Notes: a model not told the origin generated them from the letters alone. 12,643 nt of DNA from Candidatus Levyibacteriota bacterium (GCA_003173915.1 PPGL01000009.1:1-12643); one strand, 5' to 3'. Counted from the stretch's first letter, positions 6,937 to 12,625 are shown. Made by a program: numbers and translations.

Positions 6937-8280
6937 ATGGTGATACCGCTTTCTGCTCTTAAAGAAAAATCTTTGGTTCTTATTTTTGCTTATGCACCCG
7001 CAGGACTTGGACATCTTCGTGTCACCGATGCACTCTATCATGGTCTTCCAGACGATGTAACCCCAATTCTTCTTGGCGCACAAGACTCATCAATTACCCT
7101 TATTCATCGAATTATGAGTGTTAATGTAATAACGCGAAAAATCATGGGATGGTTTCAGGACGGCGTTCTTGAAGATATTTACACATTTTTTTACCGACGA
7201 TATTTACGAGGGCATACCAAACTTTTATATCAACAGACAAAAACAATTCTTGACCAACGGCTTGTTGTACCCCAAACTGTTATTATTGTCGCAACACATT
7301 TTGCACTTGGTCATCAATTTGCACAAATTAAAGAAAAATTGGAAAAAGAAATGCATATCCGCATCATTCTTGCCGTGCAAGTAACAGACGATAGTCCTCA
7401 GTCAATTTGGTATGTTCCTGGTGCAGATATTACCTTTGTTCCAAGCGAGCATACCAAAAGACAGCTGCTTGTTTATGGAAAATGGGCTCACTTTCCACCT
7501 ATATCAATTGATGTTATTCCCTATCCAATTAGCACATATCTTGATGAGAATATTACAGAGACACAAATACAAGAGAGAATCAATCAACTAACTCTTTCTT
7601 CCAACATTCGCATTACTATTGTTGTTCCTGTTTCTGGTGCTGCAGTAGGACTTAGATTTTCAACAGATTTTATCGACGAGCTTCACACAAAATCAGAAAG
7701 ATTTTTCTTTCATATTATAGGTAAACAAGCACAATATACGCAAAAATTTTTCTCTAATATGTCTTCAAGAAAATATGTAGACGTTGTATCTTTTTTACAC
7801 GCAAGAGATGTTGTTGACGCATATGAAAAATTATATAAAACCTCCATTGTCGGTTTGGAAGTAACCAAACCAAGCGAACAAGCGTTTAAAGCTCTCTGTA
7901 ATTGTCAAAAACGAGGATCTGTTATCTTACTTTTTACTCAACCAGTCGGTAGACAAGAAAGTGATAATCTGGATTTTCTCAGACGCCATTTTCTTATTCC
8001 GACAATAGCCGAACAACAAACTCTTTGGTCTCATGCAAAACAAAATACTGAACTGACTGAACATCTCAAGCAACAAGCGTCAAAGTGGAGAGGTGTATGT
8101 TTGCCAAACAATGCAAAAGATGCAGCGCAATTTGTTTGGTGGGCATATCAACAAGGACTTTTTGTGGAAATGGCAACATGTAAAGTTGAACCTTCAGAAA
8201 AAGATCCTGCACGTCACGAATTGCAATCAAATGGTGTACAGCAGTTTTGGGAAAAAATTGCCAAACTTTTGGAAAGTTAA
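6937..8280 (+). CDS. GT-B fold glycosyltransferase, GT28/MGDG synthase-like
   Basis: A 447-aa protein with no signal peptide or TM helix, expected to be cytoplasmic or peripheral at the membrane. The N-terminal half begins with a beta strand and the glycine loop AYAPAGLGHLRVTDAL (18-33), matching the GGGH-type loop of MurG, UgtP and MGDG synthases. The C-terminal half has KPSEQAFKAL (311-320) and a QPVGRQESDN segment (335-344), corresponding to the donor-binding KPGG...EAL and PGQE..N motifs of GT28 enzymes. The typical second glycine of KPGG is replaced by Ser-Glu, so the donor site is divergent. A plausible role is transfer of a nucleotide-activated sugar to a lipid or surface glycan; the acceptor cannot be read from sequence. 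The gene lies 38 bp after the cohesin genes and ends 1 nt before the convergent sortase stop. Confidence 0.7.
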   Translation: MVIPLSALKEKSLVLIFAYAPAGLGHLRVTDALYHGLPDDVTPILLGAQDSSITLIHRIMSVNVITRKIMGWFQDGVLEDIYTFFYRRYLRGHTKLLYQQTKTILDQRLVVPQTVIIVATHFALGHQFAQIKEKLEKEMHIRIILAVQVTDDSPQSIWYVPGADITFVPSEHTKRQLLVYGKWAHFPPISIDVIPYPISTYLDENITETQIQERINQLTLSSNIRITIVVPVSGAAVGLRFSTDFIDELHTKSERFFFHIIGKQAQYTQKFFSNMSSRKYVDVVSFLHARDVVDAYEKLYKTSIVGLEVTKPSEQAFKALCNCQKRGSVILLFTQPVGRQESDNLDFLRRHFLIPTIAEQQTLWSHAKQNTELTEHLKQQASKWRGVCLPNNAKDAAQFVWWAYQQGLFVEMATCKVEPSEKDPARHELQSNGVQQFWEKIAKLLES

Positions 8281-8281
8281 T

Positions 8282-8875
8282 TTACACTTTTGGTTTGGCA
8301 ACAACAACAAATCTCTGCAAATCAGCAAACCCGTAGCACGTATATAAAATGAGTGTTTCTCCTTGCTGATTTTTTAAAATACTCACATCTGTTGGGTCTA
8401 CAACAGCAGTCTTTTTGATAATATACGTATAGGTTTTCCCATCTGATGCACTAATAATAATTGGTTCTCCCAAGGAAACATAGGGAATAGACCCAAATTC
8501 AGCAAGCGTATTATGTCCATAGATAATAATTGTTCCATTTTCTCCAGGTCTACTTGACGTTGCTAAATGAGACGCGCCATCTGTTGAGACTTCCCATACT
8601 CCATTTTGAATAATAGTTTCCTTTATAGGAAGAAAAATATTATTATCTTTGATTGCAATAAAGGTTGGCAAACCTTTTTTACTGGCATGTGCGGTAGGTT
8701 GATATGTAAAAGAATATTTGGTAATTTCGTTAACTTTCCAAAGCCCATACACACACAACAAAGTAAAACCAACAATAAAATAGAGCTTTGATCTACTTAC
8801 TGAAGATTTTTTCCCAAGAGAAGTTTTTGTAGAAGTCTTTTGTAAAGACAAGTTATGCTTTTTTTGCTTTGGCAT
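8282..8875 (-). CDS. Sortase (class D/E/F-like cysteine transpeptidase)
   Basis: A 197-aa membrane enzyme that cleaves an LPXTG-like motif and joins the new C-terminus to an amino nucleophile of the cell wall. It has a basic N-terminus and one TM helix (about 30-48), then the sortase barrel (about 68-197). The catalytic residues are all visible: His121 in IYGHNT, Cys180 in LYTCYGF and Arg188 in LQRFVVV. The short length and RPGENGTIIIYGHN strand suggest a class D/E/F housekeeping-like enzyme rather than class B or C; the class is a guess. The start ATG at 8875 lies inside the end of the upstream gene (23-bp overlap), with a GGGAG ribosome binding site 9 nt before it, indicating translational coupling with that gene, its probable substrate. 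Confidence 0.95.
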   Translation of the reverse strand: MPKQKKHNLSLQKTSTKTSLGKKSSVSRSKLYFIVGFTLLCVYGLWKVNEITKYSFTYQPTAHASKKGLPTFIAIKDNNIFLPIKETIIQNGVWEVSTDGASHLATSSRPGENGTIIIYGHNTLAEFGSIPYVSLGEPIIISASDGKTYTYIIKKTAVVDPTDVSILKNQQGETLILYTCYGFADLQRFVVVAKPKV

Positions 8876-9614
8876 ATGCTGAAGCTCCCATACTTAGCAT
8901 ACCACCGAGGAGGAAAAGATTCATTACGTTACTATCAAAAACTCCTGTGTCTGCCATTGTGGATGCACCGAGCACTGCTTGTTCAGGACTTGAAGATTTT
9001 CCATCTGATTTTCCGTCGGAAAGTCCATCTCCATGACCACTTCCACCACAATTACTTGTGCAACCAGAAGAAACGACATCTGTTGGAGTTGGCGTTGTTG
9101 GATCCGTTGGAGTTACTGTTACAGTTGGTGTAACAGTTGGGGTAGGAGTCAACGTTGGAATTGATGTAACAGTTGGTGTTGCCGTAATCGTTGGCGTTGG
9201 TGTTGTTGTACCAGTTGGCGTTACTGTTGTAGTAGGAGTTGGGGTTGACGTAGCATCACAAAACAAACTAACAGACTTTGTATCATAATTTGAATCAACA
9301 CGAAGATGTGGAGGATTCCAATTAGCAAGTGACATAGAATAGGAAACTGGACTTGTTCCACTTGTAATAGTAATAATTGTTGGAGGAACTGTTTCGATAA
9401 AAGAGCCAGAATTACCAGTTGCTTTATCCATAAGTTCAAGTGTAAAACCATTCGATGGGATTGTTCCGGTAAAGAAAACTTGGCCTGTTCCATCACAGTT
9501 TGCAGTAATTTGAGTAATTGAAAAACCTGCTGCTGCTTGTGCGTTTTGCGCAAATGACGCAACGCCTGCCAAAAGCAGTGTTCCAAGACCTAAAGCAATA
9601 ACTGGTTTTCTCAT
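8853..9614 (-). CDS. Sortase-anchored stalk protein with MADTG sorting signal
   Basis: A 253-aa secreted protein. The signal peptide (1-28) ends AQNAQAAA. Residues 29-120 form a small all-beta domain with a likely disulfide (Cys40-Cys119). A Thr/Pro-rich stalk follows (122-178), then a Cys/Gly patch (SGCTSNCGGSGHG, 183-195) and an SDGKSDGKSSS linker. The C-terminus is a sorting signal: MADTG (220-224) in place of LPXTG, a hydrophobic segment (about 228-246) and the basic tail KAKKA. The VLGA...ADTG layout is familiar from Microgenomates surface proteins (recalled, not searched). It overlaps the sortase gene, so it is the obvious substrate. The start is set at MRKP because a strong AAGGAG lies 7 nt upstream; the 16-codon in-frame extension would precede the signal peptide and run through the promoter. 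The function of the beta domain is unknown. Confidence 0.88.
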   Translation of the reverse strand: MRKPVIALGLGTLLLAGVASFAQNAQAAAGFSITQITANCDGTGQVFFTGTIPSNGFTLELMDKATGNSGSFIETVPPTIITITSGTSPVSYSMSLANWNPPHLRVDSNYDTKSVSLFCDATSTPTPTTTVTPTGTTTPTPTITATPTVTSIPTLTPTPTVTPTVTVTPTDPTTPTPTDVVSSGCTSNCGGSGHGDGLSDGKSDGKSSSPEQAVLGASTMADTGVFDSNVMNLFLLGGMLSMGASAYAKAKKA

Positions 9615-9621
9615 AAAAAAT

Positions 9622-9636
9622 CTCCTTATTAAGGAG
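9622..9636 (-). repeat. Inverted repeat containing the Shine-Dalgarno of the stalk protein gene
   Basis: CTCCTTA-A-TAAGGAG on the minus strand is a perfect 7-bp inverted repeat with a 1-nt centre. Its start-proximal arm is the AAGGAG ribosome binding site, 7 nt before the ATG at 9614. It lies at about +5 to +19 of the predicted transcript, so it could be an operator or could mask the ribosome binding site in RNA, although only about four pairs can form in RNA once a loop is allowed. Confidence 0.6.
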
Positions 9637-9646
9637 TGTGTCCCGT

Positions 9647-9675
9647 AGTTTAACATAAGCAATCAATAGTGTCAA
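9647..9675 (-). promoter_or_regulatory. Promoter of the stalk protein-sortase operon (TTGACA-N17-TAAACT)
   Basis: On the minus strand TTGACA (9675-9670) and TAAACT (9652-9647) are separated by the optimal 17 bp. Transcription should start near 9640, giving a leader of about 25 nt with a true Shine-Dalgarno. This is one of the few leadered promoters in the window. Confidence 0.82.
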
Positions 9676-9754
9676 TAGGGTAGTTTAATTCCCATTTTTT
9701 AGAATTTATACTGTGTATATAGTAGTAATTGGGTTGAATTTTTGAGGCTAATTT

Positions 9755-10111
9755 TTACTTTTTAATCTTTAGAAGTTCGATATCAAAAACAAGTGTTGCA
9801 AAACCAGGAATGTCTCCGACTCCATACTTCCCATATGCTAATTCGTGCCCAATGGTAAGCTTTCTTTTTCCGCCAACCTTCATTCCCAGAATACCCATAT
9901 CCCATCCTTTAATAACATATCCTGCGCCTATTGCCACTTCAAAGGGTTCTTTCCGATCGTGACTACTGTCAAATTTTGTCCCGTCTTCAAGCCGACCAGT
10001 GTAGTGGACAACAATATGGTCACCTGACTTCACTTCGTCACCTTCTCCAATAAGAATATCTTCGATAATTAATTGAGAATTTGTTTCTTGAGGTTTTTTT
10101 GTTTTTGCCAT
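9755..10111 (-). CDS. FKBP-type peptidyl-prolyl cis-trans isomerase
   Basis: A 118-aa single-domain FKBP that catalyses cis-trans isomerisation of X-Pro bonds. It has no signal peptide or TM helix, so it is predicted cytoplasmic. After a short polar N-terminus, the domain (about 14-116) shows the ligand-pocket residues Tyr37 (VVHYTG), Phe47-Asp48 (KFDSS), Val66-Ile67 and Trp70 (YVIKGWDMG), Tyr93 (LAYG) and Phe109 (LVFDIELL). The loop usually written IPP-N-ATL reads IPGFATL, a mild variation. It lies upstream of the stalk protein gene on the same strand, but a 79-bp gap and that gene's own promoter make it a separate unit. Start ATG 10111 has no ribosome binding site and has an extended -10 next to it. 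Confidence 0.95.
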   Translation of the reverse strand: MAKTKKPQETNSQLIIEDILIGEGDEVKSGDHIVVHYTGRLEDGTKFDSSHDRKEPFEVAIGAGYVIKGWDMGILGMKVGGKRKLTIGHELAYGKYGVGDIPGFATLVFDIELLKIKK

Positions 10112-10117
10112 AAAAAA

Positions 10118-10126
10118 AGTATAGCA
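10118..10126 (-). promoter_or_regulatory. Extended -10 of the FKBP gene (leaderless)
   Basis: On the minus strand TGCTATACT is a TGn-extended -10; the hexamer ends 6 nt (all T) before the ATG at 10111. No good -35 is seen at 16-18 bp, as is usual for extended -10 promoters. Confidence 0.65.
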
Positions 10127-10182
10127 ATTTTTTAAATCTCTTACTAGAGGGAAATTATAAGCTAATAGAAATTGATCTATTT

Positions 10183-10191
10183 TGATATAAT
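10183..10191 (+). promoter_or_regulatory. Extended -10 of the gene at 10198 (leaderless)
   Basis: TGATATAAT is a perfect TATAAT with a TGn extension, ending 6 nt before the ATG at 10198. There is no Shine-Dalgarno. It forms a divergent pair with the FKBP promoter in an 86-bp gap. Confidence 0.7.
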
Positions 10192-10197
10192 TAAGAA

Positions 10198-10827
10198 ATG
10201 AAGCCTGATGTATTTACTCGTTCTTTATCAGAATTTTCACCTGCTGTTTCCTGGATAAATAGTTTTGCTCCAAATATTGTTAAAAGTGCTCTTGTAGAAA
10301 GACGGCGATTAAGAATCGCAAGCCTATTCTCATTTGATCCTGAAAGAAGAGAAGCAGGAAAAACATATTCACCTCTTCGTCGAACATTAGCTGAGGCCTT
10401 AATATGCACAACTTTAAACAATATTGTTGATACGCTTGGTACACCCGACGGATTTAAACAAGTTACAGGAACTGTCTACGTACCTAATATCGGAGAAAAC
10501 AATCGCATTCCTAGAAACCACACTTGGTTGGAAAGAGAAAAACCAGATGGAAGTATTGATATTCTTGACCTATTCGCTGCTCAACTTGTAGAAAGTACCA
10601 CCAGAAGATTTGCCCGAGGAGAAAGAACAAAAGAACTAATGCACTTAGTACAAGATGCAGAAGGGGTTGGACTTGAAACTATTTCTTATAAAGGAGCAAT
10701 GCTTCCAATATTATATGGTAACAGTACAACAATAAGAAAAACATTATCTATTGTCTACCACAATCCACAACATCTTCCCCCAGATAATGGAATTCGATCA
10801 ATGGTTGATGATCTTTTAAGAGAATAA
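10198..10827 (+). CDS. Unrecognised protein with a possible Cys-His-Asp (transglutaminase/papain-like) core
   Basis: A 209-aa soluble protein with no signal peptide or TM helix; I do not recognise the family. The segment 58-130 has the order seen in transglutaminase-like and papain-like folds: a helix with Cys70 (AEALICTTLNNIVDTLG), a beta segment FKQVTGTVYV, then NHTWLE with His108 and DGSIDILD with Asp121 (or Asp124), close to the HxWLE...DGxIIDxT pattern of such proteins. This is inference from a pattern, not a family match. The N-terminal 50 residues are basic and Arg-rich, and the C-terminal region (140-209) is predicted mixed alpha/beta. The leaderless-type promoter supports the ATG at 10198. 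Its stop directly abuts the stop of the convergent DUF333 gene. Confidence 0.75.
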   Translation: MKPDVFTRSLSEFSPAVSWINSFAPNIVKSALVERRRLRIASLFSFDPERREAGKTYSPLRRTLAEALICTTLNNIVDTLGTPDGFKQVTGTVYVPNIGENNRIPRNHTWLEREKPDGSIDILDLFAAQLVESTTRRFARGERTKELMHLVQDAEGVGLETISYKGAMLPILYGNSTTIRKTLSIVYHNPQHLPPDNGIRSMVDDLLRE

Positions 10828-11304
10828 TTATTTATTTCCCTTTTGGCATGTTCCATTAAAAAGCGCATCGTCTGGGCAAACCGAACCATCGTTAAATGTA
10901 CACGTTGCATTTTCAGCTGTTGTTGTTTTCCCCCCTAACCATGCACAATATTTTTGTGCCTGTGTAATATACCCTGTTGTCTTAATTCCTCCAACAGGAC
11001 AATCTCCTTTATATAATGCCCATTCCTCACATGACCGATTTTCCATAAATGTACACAACCCATATTCGTTACCTGCTCCATCTTTTTCTATGGTGAGTGT
11101 TCCGCCAACTTGTGTGCAGTAAATAGATGCAGGATTTCCTTTTGCTACAGGAGTTGATGTTGGAGTAATCGTTGGAACAATAGTTATAAGTGGCACTGGC
11201 TTTGGTTTTATTACCCATATTGCATTTGTTGCTCCAAGAAAATATGCACCGACACCAACAAGAATAAGAAGAAACATAAATAAAATAATTTGTATAATTC
11301 TCAC
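10828..11304 (-). CDS. Membrane-anchored protein with two DUF333 repeats
   Basis: A 158-aa protein from GTG 11304. An N-terminal TM helix (about 3-24) and a short Pro/Thr linker (35-55) lead to two extracytoplasmic DUF333 modules. The first (57-102) starts NPASIYC and contains CEEWALYKGDCP, typical of the family. The second (116-154) is more divergent: YCAWLGG...CTFNDGSVCPDDALFNGTC. Each carries four cysteines (63, 84, 92, 102 and 120, 135, 143, 153) with identical 8- and 10-residue final spacings, suggesting two disulfides per module. DUF333 proteins are small exported proteins of unknown role, sometimes labelled hemolysin-like without good evidence. The start is preferred over the TTG at 11334 because GTG is followed directly by the basic-hydrophobic anchor and has a TGn-extended -10 exactly 6 nt upstream. 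Confidence 0.85.
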   Translation of the reverse strand: MRIIQIILFMFLLILVGVGAYFLGATNAIWVIKPKPVPLITIVPTITPTSTPVAKGNPASIYCTQVGGTLTIEKDGAGNEYGLCTFMENRSCEEWALYKGDCPVGGIKTTGYITQAQKYCAWLGGKTTTAENATCTFNDGSVCPDDALFNGTCQKGNK

Positions 11305-11310
11305 CGCTTT

Positions 11311-11319
11311 AGAATACCA
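11311..11319 (-). promoter_or_regulatory. Extended -10 of the DUF333 gene (leaderless)
   Basis: On the minus strand TGGTATTCT is a TGn-extended -10 whose hexamer ends 6 nt before GTG 11304. It lies inside the longer reading frame that would start at TTG 11334, so choosing this promoter also chooses the shorter protein. Confidence 0.5.
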
Positions 11320-11373
11320 CAAAGATTGAAACAAGGATAAGAGGAAATTACTATATCTGATACTCTTTCTTTC

Positions 11374-11400
11374 TTGACGAAAAAATCAAATACGTATACT
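11374..11400 (+). promoter_or_regulatory. Promoter of the gene at 11409 (leaderless, GTG start)
   Basis: TTGACG (11374-11379) and TATACT (11395-11400) are 15 bp apart, slightly short. The -10 ends 8 nt before GTG 11409, so the transcript should begin about at the start codon. Confidence 0.6.
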
Positions 11401-11408
11401 ATCAACAT

Positions 11409-11954
11409 GTGAATCTCTTTTGGAAAACATTTGCAAATTGGTTACCAATTGCAGTTGTAAGCTCTCTTTTGTGCGGGCTTTTCTATGTAGTTACCCAACA
11501 AAGCTACCGTCAGTCAGCTAACGATCCGCAAATCCAAATGGCAGAAGATACTGCAACACTGCTTGGTGCCGGCAAACCATTTGCTCCTTCAACACATCTT
11601 GTTGATATGGCAACAAGTCTTGCACCATTTATTATGGTGTTTGATACCAAAGGAAATCTTGAAGCATCTGAAGCAGTTATGGATGCCAATCTTCCTAACC
11701 CACCAACTGGAGTATTTACATTTACACAGAGTCACGAAGAAAATCGAGTTACGTGGCAGCCACGCCCTGGAGTGAGAATTGCAGCAGTTATTGTTGCGTA
11801 TAAAAATGGGTTTGTGTTGGCAGGAAGAAATTTACGAGAGGTTGAAAAACGAGAAGATATGCTCGGAATGCAAATCTTGGCGGGGTGGATTGTAACAATT
11901 ACTGCATCGTTTGCAGCCATATTCTTTATTCAACTCATAAGAAGAAAATTCTAG
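11409..11954 (+). CDS. Two-TM membrane protein with an extracytoplasmic sensor-like domain
   Basis: A 181-aa protein: a TM helix (about 12-29), an extracytoplasmic domain of about 125 residues (30-154), a second TM helix (154-175) and a short basic cytoplasmic end. The layout and the strands APFIMVFDTKGNLEAS (72-87), RIAAVIVAYKNG (123-134) and FVLAGRNLREVEKRE (135-149) resemble the periplasmic PAS/Cache-like sensor domain of two-component histidine kinases, including the polar helix leading into TM2. Nothing follows TM2: no HAMP, kinase or cyclase domain and no further reading frame, as the stop is at 11952. It may be a stand-alone family or a sensor input module without output. GTG start; ATG at 11407 reads straight into TGA. 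Moderate confidence in topology, low in function. Confidence 0.8.
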   Translation: MNLFWKTFANWLPIAVVSSLLCGLFYVVTQQSYRQSANDPQIQMAEDTATLLGAGKPFAPSTHLVDMATSLAPFIMVFDTKGNLEASEAVMDANLPNPPTGVFTFTQSHEENRVTWQPRPGVRIAAVIVAYKNGFVLAGRNLREVEKREDMLGMQILAGWIVTITASFAAIFFIQLIRRKF

Positions 11955-11956
11955 AT

Positions 11957-12083
11957 CGCCAATTTGTTGTTTTGAGCATGAGAGATGAATGAACGCATCT
12001 GGGGGATTCCCCGACGTTTCGGGGAAGGGGTGAAATTCCCCGATAAGTGACTGAAGAACGAATTCTCAAAACAAGATTTGGCG
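11957..12083. repeat. Structured intergenic element: long outer stem enclosing GC-rich hairpins
   Basis: Outer arms CGCCAA (11957-11962) with TTGGCG (12078-12083) and TTGTTTTGAG (11967-11976) with CTCAAAACAA (12065-12074) give 16 pairs around a small internal loop. Inside, TTCCCCGA (12007-12014), TCGGGGAA (12019-12026) and a second TTCCCCGA (12036-12043) allow two mutually exclusive perfect 8-bp hairpins, the first with a CGTT tetraloop. The core is far richer in GC than its surroundings. There is no adjacent T-run, so an ordinary intrinsic terminator is not evident. It could be a dispersed palindromic repeat, a MITE-like element or a structured RNA. It fills the gap between two convergent genes. 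Confidence 0.7.
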
Positions 12084-12092
12084 AGAATTTTG

Positions 12093-12111
12093 GTACTTTT
12101 TTGAAAAGTAC
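12093..12111. terminator. AT-rich hairpin, possible terminator between convergent genes
   Basis: GTACTTTT-TTG-AAAAGTAC is a perfect 8-bp inverted repeat with a 3-nt centre. It follows the structured element and lies 14 nt past the NUDIX stop. The T-tract is inside the stem rather than after it, so termination is only a possibility. Confidence 0.35.
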
Positions 12112-12124
12112 AAAGAAATATTAA

Positions 12125-12625
12125 TTAGAATTTCTTGAGTATACTTTTACTTATCTTCTCAACCTTTTCCTGATTATTTACTTCTTCTGTAATAAAAAAT
12201 GTCCTATCTGCAACAATGTCTTCCCAACAATAATGTAAATCGTCAACAAGCTCGATACTTGAACGAAGAACTTCATCTTTCTTCATCCACAACAATTCTC
12301 CTTCTTTTACTTTACTTCCCTGAGGAACTTCTTTTGTTGCAACTTCTGCTTTGAAAAAACACATGACCCAATCTTCTGGGTATCCTCCTGTAAGTTTTAT
12401 AATGCCACTAAACCGTATATCTGATGGTTGAACTTCGTATCCTGTTTCTTCTTTTGTCTCACGAATTGCAGCATCTAAAAAATTTTCTCCTTCTTCTAAT
12501 TTTCCTCCAATGCCATTGAGTCTTCCTGCATCAACCTTTGCATCTTTTCCACGATGAAGCATAAGATATTCATCCCCAACATGCAAAAAATTTGTTACAG
12601 AAAATAACACTTTTCGATCATTCAT
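12125..12625 (-). CDS. NUDIX hydrolase (MutT/8-oxo-dGTPase-like)
   Basis: A 166-aa cytoplasmic hydrolase of nucleoside diphosphate-X compounds. The Nudix box is complete and consensus: Gly41, Glu47, Arg55-Glu56, Glu59-Glu60 and Gly62 (GX5EX7REUXEEXGU with KLEEG, NFLDAAI between), supplying the metal-binding glutamates. Upstream, MLHRGKDAKVDAGRLNGIGG (22-41) resembles MutT/MTH1-type sanitisers of oxidised nucleotides, a likely but unproven substrate class. WVMCFFKAEV (86-95) and EGELLWMKKDEVL (108-120) complete the fold; a charged C-terminal tail (about 148-166) is extra. The start ATG at 12625 leaves only 18 bases of upstream sequence, with neither a clear -10 nor a well-spaced Shine-Dalgarno (GAGGG is 13 nt away), so it may be in an operon with a gene beyond the window. 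Confidence 0.95.
   Translation of the reverse strand: MNDRKVLFSVTNFLHVGDEYLMLHRGKDAKVDAGRLNGIGGKLEEGENFLDAAIRETKEETGYEVQPSDIRFSGIIKLTGGYPEDWVMCFFKAEVATKEVPQGSKVKEGELLWMKKDEVLRSSIELVDDLHYCWEDIVADRTFFITEEVNNQEKVEKISKSILKKF

Noticed and set aside
9058..9288. Plus-strand frame encoding a Val-Gly repeat protein
   Set aside because: It is the antisense shadow of the Thr-Pro stalk codons of the sortase substrate; it has no promoter or ribosome binding site.
9709..9721. TATAC-TGT-GTATA inverted repeat between FKBP and the stalk gene
   Set aside because: Only five A/T-rich pairs, with no link to a promoter; probably chance.
9755..10111. FKBP as an extracytoplasmic folding factor for the sortase substrate
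   Set aside because: No signal peptide or lipobox, and the promoter between the genes argues against one operon.
11305..11334. TTG start for the DUF333 protein at 11334
   Set aside because: No ribosome binding site. The GTG at 11304 has a well-placed extended -10 and gives a normal anchor.
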